A program made the translations under genes and the position numbers. From Massilia sp. YIM B02763 (GTDB lineage Bacteria > Pseudomonadota > Gammaproteobacteria > Burkholderiales > Burkholderiaceae_D), in the NCBI RefSeq assembly GCF_030412015.1, contig NZ_JASNRD010000024.1, positions 4,391 through 65,009 on the forward strand: DNA of 60,619 bases. Direction: 5' to 3'. The notes beneath the pieces were generated by a model. That model was not told the origin of the DNA, made no database searches, and saw only the letters and a program-made list of their open reading frames with translations. Shown piece by piece: positions 33,528 to 41,411 of the stretch. Positions within the stretch are counted from its first letter, which is position 1; every line of letters starts with the position of its first letter.

Positions 33528-34463
33528 ATGAATACCGCACCCTTTCGATCCGACGAAAATGACCAGCCGCAGGACGCGCGCCGCCTGCCGCCGCTGGAGG
33601 CCTCGCGCCAGGCCGCGCCGCACGACGAGGCCCTGCAGCAGGAACGGGCCGAGCGCGATGCCCGGGCCCGCGGCGTCGTCTCCATGCAGGCCATGCGCGA
33701 TGCCATCAGGGAGTCCGCACGCGCCCTCCCGCTGCTGGATAAGGTCCCGCGCATCAAGCGTCCCGACGCCGCCGCGTTCCGCGCCCGTGCCGAGCAGGGC
33801 CTGCCCTTCCTCGTCGAAGGCGTCGCCAGCCGCTGGCCGCTGGCCGCCCTGCCCCCGTCCGTGCTGCGCGAACGCTACGGCCACGTGCCCGTGCGGGCCC
33901 GCGTGGGCGACTACATCGGCACCGCGTTCGCCCCGGACCGCGCCATGCGGGACATGGCGATGCGCGACTACCTCGACCTCGCCGAGCAGGGCGGCCACGC
34001 GCTGCCGCCCTACGTCGGCAACCTGGAGTTGCGCGAACTGAACGCGCTGTGCCACTGGCCCGGCTGGTTCGAGAAGATGGGGCCGCCGCGCTTCTGGGTC
34101 GGCCCGGCCGGCACCGTCACGCCGCTGCACTGCGACTACGACGACAATATCTTCGCCCAGGTATGGGGCAGCAAGCGCATCTTCCTGGCCCCGCCCCACC
34201 ACGACGCATTCCTGTACGTGAAGCCGGCGAACCCCGTGCTGTTCGGCTCCCCGTTCGACCCGGAACATCCCGATTTCGAGCGCTATCCGCTGGCGCGCCA
34301 GGCGCGGCTGGTGGACGTGGTCGTGCGGCCGGGCGAGATGCTGTACGTGCCGGCCGGCTGGTACCACCAGGTGCGCGCGCTGTCGTTCTCGCTGTCCTCG
34401 AACCGCTGGGCGCGCGCGATGCCGCTGGCGCTGCGCGACGATCCCGCGCTCAAGCGAGATTAA
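33528..34463 (+). CDS. Cupin-8/JmjC-like 2-oxoglutarate dioxygenase
   Basis: A 311-residue protein of the cupin_8 family. A Fe(II)-binding HxD lies in PLHCDYDDN (about residue 200), and the distal His in AGWYHQV (about 282). This layout is typical of JmjC-type hydroxylases acting on proteins or small molecules. The charged N-terminus (1-60) is probably flexible. The start was set at 33528 (MNTAPFRS), since the frame open upstream overlaps the PEP-CTERM gene. Its stop overlaps the stop of the convergent BrkB gene by four bases. Confidence 0.85.
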   Translation: MNTAPFRSDENDQPQDARRLPPLEASRQAAPHDEALQQERAERDARARGVVSMQAMRDAIRESARALPLLDKVPRIKRPDAAAFRARAEQGLPFLVEGVASRWPLAALPPSVLRERYGHVPVRARVGDYIGTAFAPDRAMRDMAMRDYLDLAEQGGHALPPYVGNLELRELNALCHWPGWFEKMGPPRFWVGPAGTVTPLHCDYDDNIFAQVWGSKRIFLAPPHHDAFLYVKPANPVLFGSPFDPEHPDFERYPLARQARLVDVVVRPGEMLYVPAGWYHQVRALSFSLSSNRWARAMPLALRDDPALKRD

Positions 34464-35380
34464 ATGGGCTGGGGCGCCTCGCCCTCGCGCCCGCCCTGGC
34501 CCACGCGTTCGTATTCCGCGATCACCTGGGCGCCGAACAGCAGCAGCGCCGCCGCGATCTCCAGGCTGAACATGACGACGATGGCCGTGCTCATCGAGCC
34601 GTACACGAGGTTCACCTTGGACAGCGTGGAGAAATACCAGACCAGCACGTGGCGCGCCACTTCCCATAGCAGCGCCGCCGTGATGCCGCCGACGAGCGCA
34701 TGCGACAGCGACAGGCGCCCGGCCGGCATCACCAGGTAGATCGAGGTCAGCACGAGGATCTCGCCGGCCAGGCCGAGCAGGTACAGCAGCGCGCCCGAGA
34801 CGCCGTGCAGCGACCAGCTGTAGCCGAACAGGTCGACGCTCTCGGTGCCGATCACCTGCAGCGTGCCGGCGACGAGGGTCACGATCATCACGCCGAAGCC
34901 CAGCGCCAGGATGTAGCAGTACGGCAGCAACGCCGAGATCAGGAAGTGGCGCCGGCGCACGGCCACGCGGTGCACGAAGATCACGCTCATCGCGTTTTCC
35001 AGCACGGTGAAGGCGAAGGAGCTGAAGAACAGCATGGTGGCGGCCAGCACCCAGGTGATCAGGTCGCGCGTGTCGAGGAAGTGCGCGACCTCGGCGACGA
35101 TCGAGCCGGACTGGCCCGGCACCAGCAATTCGAGATAGCGGCGCAGCGTCACCAGCAGCTCGCCCTGGTCGATGAAGTGCGACAGCGCGACCACGACCAG
35201 CATCAGGAACGGCACGATCGACAGCAGCGCGTAATAGGCGACGGCGCCGGCCAGCAGCAGGCCCTGGTTGGCGCGGAAGGCCTTCAGCACTGCCAGCGTG
35301 AAGTCGAGCGGGTGGGCGACGATATAGGCGTTGGCGCGCCGGTTCAGGATCCGCAGGCGCAGGCCGCGCGCACCCTTCAT
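34460..35380 (-). CDS. YihY/BrkB family inner-membrane protein
   Basis: A 306-residue integral membrane protein with six hydrophobic segments. It shows the family motifs AGAVAYYALLSIVPFLML near the N-terminus and YGSMSTAIVVMFSLEIAAALLLFGAQ near the C-terminus. The family (once annotated as ribonuclease BN) has no firm function; transport is suspected. The ATG at 35380 overlaps the egtB stop codon, so it is the third gene of the egtD-egtB operon. This makes a link to ergothioneine movement possible but unproven. An upstream extension of the frame lies inside egtB. Confidence 0.87.
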   Translation of the reverse strand: MKGARGLRLRILNRRANAYIVAHPLDFTLAVLKAFRANQGLLLAGAVAYYALLSIVPFLMLVVVALSHFIDQGELLVTLRRYLELLVPGQSGSIVAEVAHFLDTRDLITWVLAATMLFFSSFAFTVLENAMSVIFVHRVAVRRRHFLISALLPYCYILALGFGVMIVTLVAGTLQVIGTESVDLFGYSWSLHGVSGALLYLLGLAGEILVLTSIYLVMPAGRLSLSHALVGGITAALLWEVARHVLVWYFSTLSKVNLVYGSMSTAIVVMFSLEIAAALLLFGAQVIAEYERVGQGGREGEAPQPI

Positions 35381-36603
35381 CGCGCCAGCCTGATCCCCGT
35401 GAATTGCCAGCGGGCGCCGGCCGGGAAGAAGTTGCGGTAGCTGGCGCGCGCATGGCCATGCGGCGTGGCGCAGGAGGAGCCGCGCAGCACGTACTGGTTG
35501 ACCATGAACTTGCCGTTGTATTCGCCCAGGGCGCCGGGCGCGGGGGCGAAGCCGGGGTAGGGGGCGTAGCTGCTGCTGGTCCACTGCCAGCATTCGCCGA
35601 ACATCTGGGACAGGCCTGCGGTGCCCGCCGCGCGCGGATGCAGGTCGCCACAGGCGAGCGCCACGTCGCGCGCAGCGAATTCCCATTCGGCCTCGGTGGG
35701 CAGGCGCGCGCCACGCCAGCGCGCATACGCGTCCGCTTCATACATCGACACGTGCGTGACGGGGCGGACCGGATCGAGCGGCTGCAGGCCGTGCAGCGTG
35801 AATTCGCGCCAGGCGCCGCCCTCCTCCTCGACCCAGTACAGCGGATGGCGCAGCTCGCCGCTGCAGACCTTGTCCCAGCCTTCGGCCAGCCACAGGTCGG
35901 GGTCGCGGTAGCCGCCGGCCTCGATGAATTCGCGGTACTCGGCATTCGTGACGAGGCGCGAGGCCAGCGCGAACGGCGCCACGTACTGGCGGTGGCGCGG
36001 CAGCTCGTTGTCGAACGAAAAGCCGCGGCCTTCGTGGCCGATCTCGGCCAGGCCGCCGTCGAAGGCGATCCAGGAGAGCGGCTGCGCCGGGTGCGAGGCC
36101 GGCAGCGGCGAGTCGTGGTAGGCCGGGTACAAGGGGTTCTGCGCCAGCAGGTGCTTGACGTCGGTGAGCAGCAGTTCCTGGTGCTGCTGTTCGTGCTGCA
36201 GGCCGAGCTGGACCAGGGCGGCGAGTTCCGCATCCTGGCCATGCGCCGCCAGCAGGCGCATCACGCGCCGGTCGACGTCCTGGCGATAGGCCAGCACCTC
36301 GGCGAGCGCGGGCCGCGTCAGCAGGCCGCGGCGCGGGCGCGGATGCTTGTCGCCGACATTGTTGTAGTAGGAGTTGAACAGCACCCGGAACGCCGGATGG
36401 AAGGGGTGGAAGCCCTGCTCGCGCGGTTCGAGGATGAAGGTCTCGAAGAACCAGGTGGTATGCGCCAGGTGCCACTTGACGGGACTGGTGTCGGGCATCG
36501 ATTGGGCGCAGCAGTCTTCCGGCGACAGCGGCTCGGCCAGGTGGGTCGAGCGCTGGCGCACGTGGGCGAATTCCAGCTCCGGGCGGTGTTCATTGGCTCC
36601 CAT
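35377..36603 (-). CDS. egtB: Ergothioneine biosynthesis sulfoxide synthase EgtB
   Basis: A 408-residue non-haem iron enzyme that oxidatively couples hercynine with a thiol (cysteine or gamma-glutamylcysteine). The DinB-like domain has iron ligands H48 (WHLAHTTWF) and H137/H141 in HEQQHQE. The C-terminal FGE-like domain includes RLPTEAEWEFAARD and ends FFPAGARWQFTGIRLAR. GGAG lies before the ATG at 36603, 16 bases after the egtD stop, so the two are cotranscribed. It is a paralogue of senA in the same window. No egtA, egtC or egtE is seen, so the thiol donor and the C-S lyase are not shown. Confidence 0.93.
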   Translation of the reverse strand: MGANEHRPELEFAHVRQRSTHLAEPLSPEDCCAQSMPDTSPVKWHLAHTTWFFETFILEPREQGFHPFHPAFRVLFNSYYNNVGDKHPRPRRGLLTRPALAEVLAYRQDVDRRVMRLLAAHGQDAELAALVQLGLQHEQQHQELLLTDVKHLLAQNPLYPAYHDSPLPASHPAQPLSWIAFDGGLAEIGHEGRGFSFDNELPRHRQYVAPFALASRLVTNAEYREFIEAGGYRDPDLWLAEGWDKVCSGELRHPLYWVEEEGGAWREFTLHGLQPLDPVRPVTHVSMYEADAYARWRGARLPTEAEWEFAARDVALACGDLHPRAAGTAGLSQMFGECWQWTSSSYAPYPGFAPAPGALGEYNGKFMVNQYVLRGSSCATPHGHARASYRNFFPAGARWQFTGIRLAR

Positions 36604-36619
36604 GGCGTCTCCGGCAGGA

Positions 36620-37585
36620 TCAGTGCGACAGCGCGCGCGCGTGGATCACGGCGAACCAGCCCTGCGGATCGGTCCACACCTTGGTGGCGGCAAAGCCCGA
36701 CTGCTCGAGCAGGCCCACGGCATCGCTCTGGCGGTACTTGTAGCTGTTCTCCGTATGGATCCACTCGCCGGCCTCGAAGCGGCGGCTGCCGCCGCGCCAG
36801 CTGACCAGCTGCGCGGTGTTCGCCTCCAGGTGCATCTCCACGCGGCGCTCGGCGGCGTTGTAGAAGCCGCGGTGGCGCCACTGGCGGATGTCGAAGTCGG
36901 CGCCCAGCAGGCGGTTCACGTGGTTCAGCACATTCAGGTTGAACGCAGCGGTCACGCCCAGCGCATCGTCGTAGGCCGCGTCCAGCACCGCGTGGTCCTT
37001 GGCCAGGTCGATGCCGATCAGGAGGCCGCCGTCGTGGCCGCACTGGGCATGCACGCGCTGCAGGAAGTCCCGTGCCTCGTCCGGGCTGAAATTGCCGATC
37101 GAGGAACCGGGATAGAAGAACAGGCGGCGTTCCGGGCGCACCGTGTCCGGCAGGTTCAGGGGACCGGACAGGTCCATGCCCAGCGGCTGCATCTCGATGT
37201 GGCTGAAGCGCTGCTGCAGGCGCGCGACGGCGTCCTGCAGGAACTCGGCCGAGATGTCGATCGGTACGTACTGGGCCGGATGCAGCAGCGGGAACAGGCT
37301 GGCCGCCTTGGCGCAGTTGCCGGCGCCCAGGTCGATCAGCGTGCTGCCGGTGCCGACCGTGCGCGCGATCTCGCCGCCGAACGCGGCGAAGACGCCCGCT
37401 TCCGTGCGGGTCGGGTAGTACTCGGGCAATTCGCAGATCGCTTCGAACAGCTTCGAACCCAGCGGATCGTACAGGAACTTGGGCGAGATCCAGGCCTGGC
37501 GCGCGCGCAGGCTCGCATCCAGTTCGGCGGGAACGTGCAGGCGCTCCTGCTGGGCGGGGGCGTCGATCGACGTGGCATTGCGCAT
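36620..37585 (-). CDS. egtD: L-histidine N-alpha-methyltransferase EgtD
   Basis: A 321-residue SAM-dependent enzyme that trimethylates histidine to hercynine, the shared precursor of ergothioneine and selenoneine. SAM-binding motif LIDLGAGN lies at 83-90. Substrate-pocket segments FYPGSSIGNF and the C-terminal ENSYKY are typical of EgtD. The start at 37585 (MRNATSID) is favoured by conservation; frames open further upstream are non-coding. First gene of the operon, divergent from an ABC ATPase gene across about 220 bases. Confidence 0.94.
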   Translation of the reverse strand: MRNATSIDAPAQQERLHVPAELDASLRARQAWISPKFLYDPLGSKLFEAICELPEYYPTRTEAGVFAAFGGEIARTVGTGSTLIDLGAGNCAKAASLFPLLHPAQYVPIDISAEFLQDAVARLQQRFSHIEMQPLGMDLSGPLNLPDTVRPERRLFFYPGSSIGNFSPDEARDFLQRVHAQCGHDGGLLIGIDLAKDHAVLDAAYDDALGVTAAFNLNVLNHVNRLLGADFDIRQWRHRGFYNAAERRVEMHLEANTAQLVSWRGGSRRFEAGEWIHTENSYKYRQSDAVGLLEQSGFAATKVWTDPQGWFAVIHARALSH

Positions 37586-37652
37586 CGCGTGTCCTTGGTG
37601 GCGCCATGCCGCACCGTGCGGCATGACTGTCAATGTTGCTGTTTTAATTATG

Positions 37653-37669
37653 ATACGCGAATTGCGTAT
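37653..37669. promoter_or_regulatory. Inverted repeat in the egtD / ABC intergenic region
   Basis: ATACGC-GAATT-GCGTAT is a perfect 6-bp inverted repeat with a five-base spacer, about 70 bases upstream of egtD. An AT-rich stretch (37640-37655) next to it could contain the egtD promoter. A TATATA -10-like box at 37764-37769 may serve the ABC gene. Confidence 0.4.
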
Positions 37670-37804
37670 AAGCGGACGCCACCCATGTGTAGGGGGCGGC
37701 AGGGATTGCGGGAAGCCTCTTGCCCTGCCATGCAACGTGGTTTCTATGCATTTTCCGGTACGATATATACTTTTGACGCATGCCTCGATGCCGCCGGAAA
37801 ACCC

Positions 37805-38452
37805 ATGCTTGAACTCGTCAACCTGAGCAAATCCTATGGCGGCCGCACCGTGCTGGCCAGCCTGTCGCACCGCTTCGAGGCCGGCGAATTCGTCGCCGTG
37901 ATGGGCGAATCCGGCGTCGGCAAGTCGACGCTGCTGAACCTCGTCGCGGGCCTCGATGCGCCCGACGCCGGCGAGGTCGTCGTCGACGGCACGCCCACGA
38001 CGGCGCTGGACGACGATGCCGCCACGCGCCTGCGCCGTACCCGCATGGGCTTCATCTTCCAGGCCTTCCACGTGCTGCCGCACCTGACGCTGGCACAGAA
38101 CGTGGCCCTGCCCCTGCTGCTGAACGGCCGGCCCGACCCGGAGCGCGTCGCCCGGATGCTCGACGCCGTGGGCCTGGGCGGGCGCGACGGCGATTTCCCG
38201 CGCCAGTTGTCGGGCGGCGAGATGCAGCGCGTGGCCATTGCGCGCGCCCTCGTGCACCGCCCCGCCCTGCTGCTGGCCGACGAGCCCACCGGCAACCTGG
38301 ATCCGGAAACGGCGGACGGCATCCTGCAGCTGCTGCGCGCCGAGATCAAGGCGAGCGGCGCCGGCGCGATCATGGTCACCCACTCGCATGCGGCCGCGGC
38401 GCTGGCGGACCGGACCATCGTGCTGACACGTTCCGGATTGAAATTAACGTAA
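37805..38452 (+). CDS. ABC transporter ATP-binding protein, LolD/MacB-like
   Basis: A 215-residue ATPase subunit. It has Walker A GESGVGKST (about 37-45), Q-loop FIFQAFHVLPHLT, signature LSGGEMQR, Walker B ALLLADEPTGNLDPETA and H-loop VTHSHAA. This pattern belongs to the FtsE/LolD/MacB group, which normally pairs with a FtsX-like permease. No permease gene is next to it, so it is an orphan here. Start at 37805 (MLELVNLSKSY) with a GGAAAA site. It is divergent from egtD and followed by a 226-base gap. Confidence 0.88.
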   Translation: MLELVNLSKSYGGRTVLASLSHRFEAGEFVAVMGESGVGKSTLLNLVAGLDAPDAGEVVVDGTPTTALDDDAATRLRRTRMGFIFQAFHVLPHLTLAQNVALPLLLNGRPDPERVARMLDAVGLGGRDGDFPRQLSGGEMQRVAIARALVHRPALLLADEPTGNLDPETADGILQLLRAEIKASGAGAIMVTHSHAAAALADRTIVLTRSGLKLT

Positions 38453-38678
38453 ATTCCCAGCAGAAAGACCGACGTTATGAAGTTTTATTCATGAACAGTG
38501 CGTCGAATCCGTCGAAACAGTAGTAGCATTCCAACAAAGCACACCGGCGTGGAGAAAAGCGGTGCCCTGTCGCATGGCGCGACGCGTGCACCGACACATC
38601 CACACGGGGACAACACCAATCAGAGTTTCTCCAAAACAGTCGATCTGTCTTGAATGTTCACCACTGTGGAGAAAATTC

Positions 38679-38990
38679 ATGAGCGTACGGCAGAAGAAAC
38701 AGGAGTTGCTCGAAGCAATGCATCGAGCGAGAGCGATGGAGCCATCGAGCTTCGTCCCCAATAAACTACTCGACACCTTGATCCAGCGCATGCAGCTGAA
38801 GAACGACGCGGAGCTGTGCCGCGTCCTCGAGGTCCAGCCTCCCATCATCAGCAAGATCCGGCACCGCAAGCTGAACGTCGGCGCCACCATCCTGCTGCGG
38901 ATGCACGAGAAGTCGAACATTCCGATCCGCGAGCTGAAGGAGCTGACGGCGGAAGCGCGCACCCAGCCGGTGCCGCCCACGCGGCACTAG
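38679..38990 (+). CDS. Small helix-turn-helix DNA-binding protein
   Basis: A 103-residue protein. Residues 26-85 resemble an XRE/Cro-type helix-turn-helix (KLLDTLIQRMQLKNDAELCRVL, VQPPIISKIRHRKL), with charged flanks. Similar short Cro-like proteins occur singly in Burkholderiales genomes. GGAGA lies before the ATG at 38679. In the upstream gap (38453-38678), the 10-base word GTGGAGAAAA occurs twice. The target is unknown. No phage genes are nearby. Confidence 0.75.
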   Translation: MSVRQKKQELLEAMHRARAMEPSSFVPNKLLDTLIQRMQLKNDAELCRVLEVQPPIISKIRHRKLNVGATILLRMHEKSNIPIRELKELTAEARTQPVPPTRH

Positions 38991-39001
38991 CGCGGCGCCG
39001 C

Positions 39002-39622
39002 CTACTCGGCCGGCGGGCGGCCCGTCCGGAGCTGCGGCAGCCCGTCGAGCACGGCGCGCAAGCCCTGCGTGTCGAGCTGGCCCAGCAAGGCCACGCCGAT
39101 GCGCAGCAGCTCGCTCTTCTTGATCTCGAAGCCGGCCCGCAGGCATGCCTGCTTGACGGCGCCGAGCACCGCATATTCCTGTTCGGGCATCGTGAAGCTG
39201 TCGCGCACCAGGACCGGGCGCGCATCGGCTTCGGGGCGGGCCTGCGCCTTCGCCCCCTTGGCGCCGCCGGCCAGGCCGCGCGCCGCGTCGCGGGCCAGCC
39301 GGGCCACGGGAGCGGCTTTCGCGCGCGGCGCCGCGGGTGCGGCCTTGGTTGCAGCCTTGGTCGCGGCCCTGGTTGCGACTTTGGTTGCGGCCTTGGTTGC
39401 GGCCTTGGCCACCGGCCTGGCGGCCGTGGCCGCGGACTGGGCGCTGGCCTTGGCGGCGGGTTTCGTGGCCGCTTTCGTAGCCGCTTTAGTGGCCGATTTT
39501 GCGGCAGGCTTGGCGGCCGCCTTGATGCCTGGCTTCGCCTCGGTCTTCGCCACGGCCTTTGCCGCCGCCTTCGCGGCCGGCTTCACGGGGGCCTTGGCGG
39601 CCTTGGCACTCGTCCTCGCCAT
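39002..39622 (-). CDS. Histone H1-like Lys/Ala-rich DNA-binding protein
   Basis: A 206-residue protein in two parts. Residues 1-135 are low-complexity repeats of Ala, Lys, Thr and Pro (units such as AATKAATK and KPAAK), similar to eukaryotic histone H1 tails and AlgP. Residues 138-206 form a compact domain beginning VRDSFTMPEQEYAVL and containing KKSELLRIGVALL, which resembles a ribbon-helix-helix-like domain shared by such proteins in Burkholderiales. A nucleoid-binding role is likely. The start at 39622 is preceded by GGAG; the methionine at 39634 has no site. The repeat region is prone to length change. Confidence 0.8.
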   Translation of the reverse strand: MARTSAKAAKAPVKPAAKAAAKAVAKTEAKPGIKAAAKPAAKSATKAATKAATKPAAKASAQSAATAARPVAKAATKAATKVATRAATKAATKAAPAAPRAKAAPVARLARDAARGLAGGAKGAKAQARPEADARPVLVRDSFTMPEQEYAVLGAVKQACLRAGFEIKKSELLRIGVALLGQLDTQGLRAVLDGLPQLRTGRPPAE

Positions 39623-39778
39623 CGGATACTCCATCGTCAAACAAACCAAACAATATATATTATTTCGCGCTCGACCGAAAGAGCGCTTCGGCGGATGACG
39701 AATGCGCCTCTCCATGATAAGGATCAAGGCAAGCGCTGTCCGCAAGCCTAGATTGACGGTTTTGTCTGGAGGAACGCC

Positions 39779-40093
39779 ATGCATGTCACCGCCATCAGGA
39801 GCCGTCGTTACATCGTGCTGGGCGCCGCGACCGAAGCCGGCGGCAAGGTGGTGACGGCCAGTTCGCTGATGTCGCTCGACGGCGTGCCGCGCGCGTTGGA
39901 AGGCGACCTGGTGTCCTGCCCCACGTGCGGCGCCGAAGGAAGGATCGCCTGCGCCGGCGCGCGCCTGGCGGTCAGCGAGAACGGCCGCCGGCCCGCGCTG
40001 GAAGACGACCTGTGCCTGTGCAACTGCTCGCCAGCACCGCGCCTGCTGGCCAACCAGGAACGCTGGCGCCAGTGGGTGAGCGACGCGCTGTGA
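39779..40093 (+). CDS. PAAR domain-containing protein
   Basis: A 104-residue protein that matches the PAAR fold pattern: YIVLGAATEAGGKVVTASS, then DGVPRALEGDLVSCPTCG, then a second ALEDDLCLCNCSP element with cysteines expected to bind zinc at the tip. PAAR proteins cap the VgrG spike of type VI secretion systems and carry toxins. This one is domain-only, with a 15-20 residue C-terminal tail. No other T6SS gene is near, so it is an orphan. GGAGG before the ATG supports the start. Confidence 0.85.
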   Translation: MHVTAIRSRRYIVLGAATEAGGKVVTASSLMSLDGVPRALEGDLVSCPTCGAEGRIACAGARLAVSENGRRPALEDDLCLCNCSPAPRLLANQERWRQWVSDAL

Positions 40094-40114
40094 TCGCGTG
40101 ACGTGATTGCTTGA

Positions 40115-41284
40115 TTACTCTTCCGCCACGTCGGCGGGCGGCGCCGCCAACGCCACGCGGTCGCGTCCGGCGTCCTTGGCCGCGCGCAGCGCTTCGTCGG
40201 CGCGCGCCAGCAGGGTCACGGTGCTGTCGTCGGCGCGGATCGCCGTCACGCCGAAGCTGGCCGTCAGCGAGATCATCGCGCGCTCCGTCTTGACGCGCTG
40301 GGCCGCGATGGCGGCGCGCATGCGCTCGGCCACCATGGCGGCATCCTGCAGGCTGGTGCGGGGCAGCAGGATCGCGAACTCGACGCCGACCAGGCGCCCG
40401 AGCAGGTCGCTGTCGCGCAGCTGGCGCTTGCAGGCTTCGACGAGGGCCGCCAGCACGACATCGCCGGCCGGATGGCCGTAGCTGTCGTTGATGCGCTTGA
40501 AGCCGTCGAGGTCGAACACGACGAGCGCGGTCGGCTGGCCCGGACGGCGCGCCAGCGCCATCCACGGCGCCAGCGCCTGGAAGAAGCCGCGCCGGTTCGG
40601 CACGTCGGTGAGCGGGTCGACGACTTCCAGGCGCGCCAGTTCGTCCTGCAGGCGCTCGCGCCCCAGCAGCAGCCAGCCGAAGCCGCCCAGCAGCGCCAGC
40701 AGGTACAGGGCGCCGCCGTGCAGCTGGCGCAGCAGTTCGTTGCTCATCCAGCCCCAGCCCGCGGGCGAAGCCAGCACCAGCGCGCCACGCGCGCCGACGA
40801 CCAGGGCCAGCAGCGCGATGGCCACGGCCAGGAAGCGCTGCAGCATCGAGGAGCCGGCCCAGCCGCGCGCCAGCGCCGCCGCCGCCGTCAGGTACAGGAT
40901 GCCCAGGATCAGCGAAGCGGCGACGGCGCGCAGGCCGACCTCGTCGATCCACCAGCACAGCAGGAAGGCGACGATGGCCAGCACCAGCAGCGGCACGAAG
41001 ACGCGGCGCCAGCGGCGCTTGCCCGCGCGTTCCCACAGCGCGCCCGCTTCCCAGGCGACGCCCGCGAACAGCAGCGCATAGGCGACCGGCAGCGCCAGGC
41101 CCTCCGGCACCACGCCGCCGGCGGCGATCGCCAGCAGCAGCCAGGCCGCGGCCTGGACCTGGCGCGCCCAGCCCCACGGGGACAGCGCCGCCGGCCGGCC
41201 CTCGGCATGTTCGAAGAAGAACAGGGTGGCGCACAGGGCCAGGTTGCCCAGTGCCAGCGCCAATACCATGGTGGTGGAGTCCAT
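40115..41284 (-). CDS. Membrane GGDEF protein with degenerate active site
   Basis: A 389-residue protein. Six to seven hydrophobic segments (about 5-205) form an integral membrane sensor part, and a GGDEF domain follows (about 218-380) with DPLTDVPNRRGF and FDLDGFKRINDSYGH. The signature loop reads VGVEF (residues 299-303) instead of GG(D/E)EF: the first glycine and the catalytic acidic residue are both replaced. It is therefore probably not a cyclase and may act as a c-di-GMP or GTP receptor or partner. It converges with the PAAR gene 21 bases away and is divergent from the spermidine-synthase-like gene. Confidence 0.87.
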   Translation of the reverse strand: MDSTTMVLALALGNLALCATLFFFEHAEGRPAALSPWGWARQVQAAAWLLLAIAAGGVVPEGLALPVAYALLFAGVAWEAGALWERAGKRRWRRVFVPLLVLAIVAFLLCWWIDEVGLRAVAASLILGILYLTAAAALARGWAGSSMLQRFLAVAIALLALVVGARGALVLASPAGWGWMSNELLRQLHGGALYLLALLGGFGWLLLGRERLQDELARLEVVDPLTDVPNRRGFFQALAPWMALARRPGQPTALVVFDLDGFKRINDSYGHPAGDVVLAALVEACKRQLRDSDLLGRLVGVEFAILLPRTSLQDAAMVAERMRAAIAAQRVKTERAMISLTASFGVTAIRADDSTVTLLARADEALRAAKDAGRDRVALAAPPADVAEE

Positions 41285-41411
41285 CGGCCCTCGGAAGTCG
41301 TGGTCGTTCGCGCCAGTCGCGCCGACGGCGGCCAGCTTATCAGAAATTCATCCTGGGCAACAAGCCGCCTCGGCCGGCCCGCCATGGCAGGCTTTGCCCT
41401 ATACTCCGGCC

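Noticed and set aside
33321..36242. A 973-codon open frame on the minus strand
   Set aside because: Out of frame with egtB and the BrkB gene and antisense to the cupin gene. Its composition is typical of a shadow frame.
38562..39622. Prophage remnant around the HTH and histone-like genes
   Set aside because: No integrase, capsid, tail or attachment-site repeat is nearby. Both genes look like resident chromosomal types.
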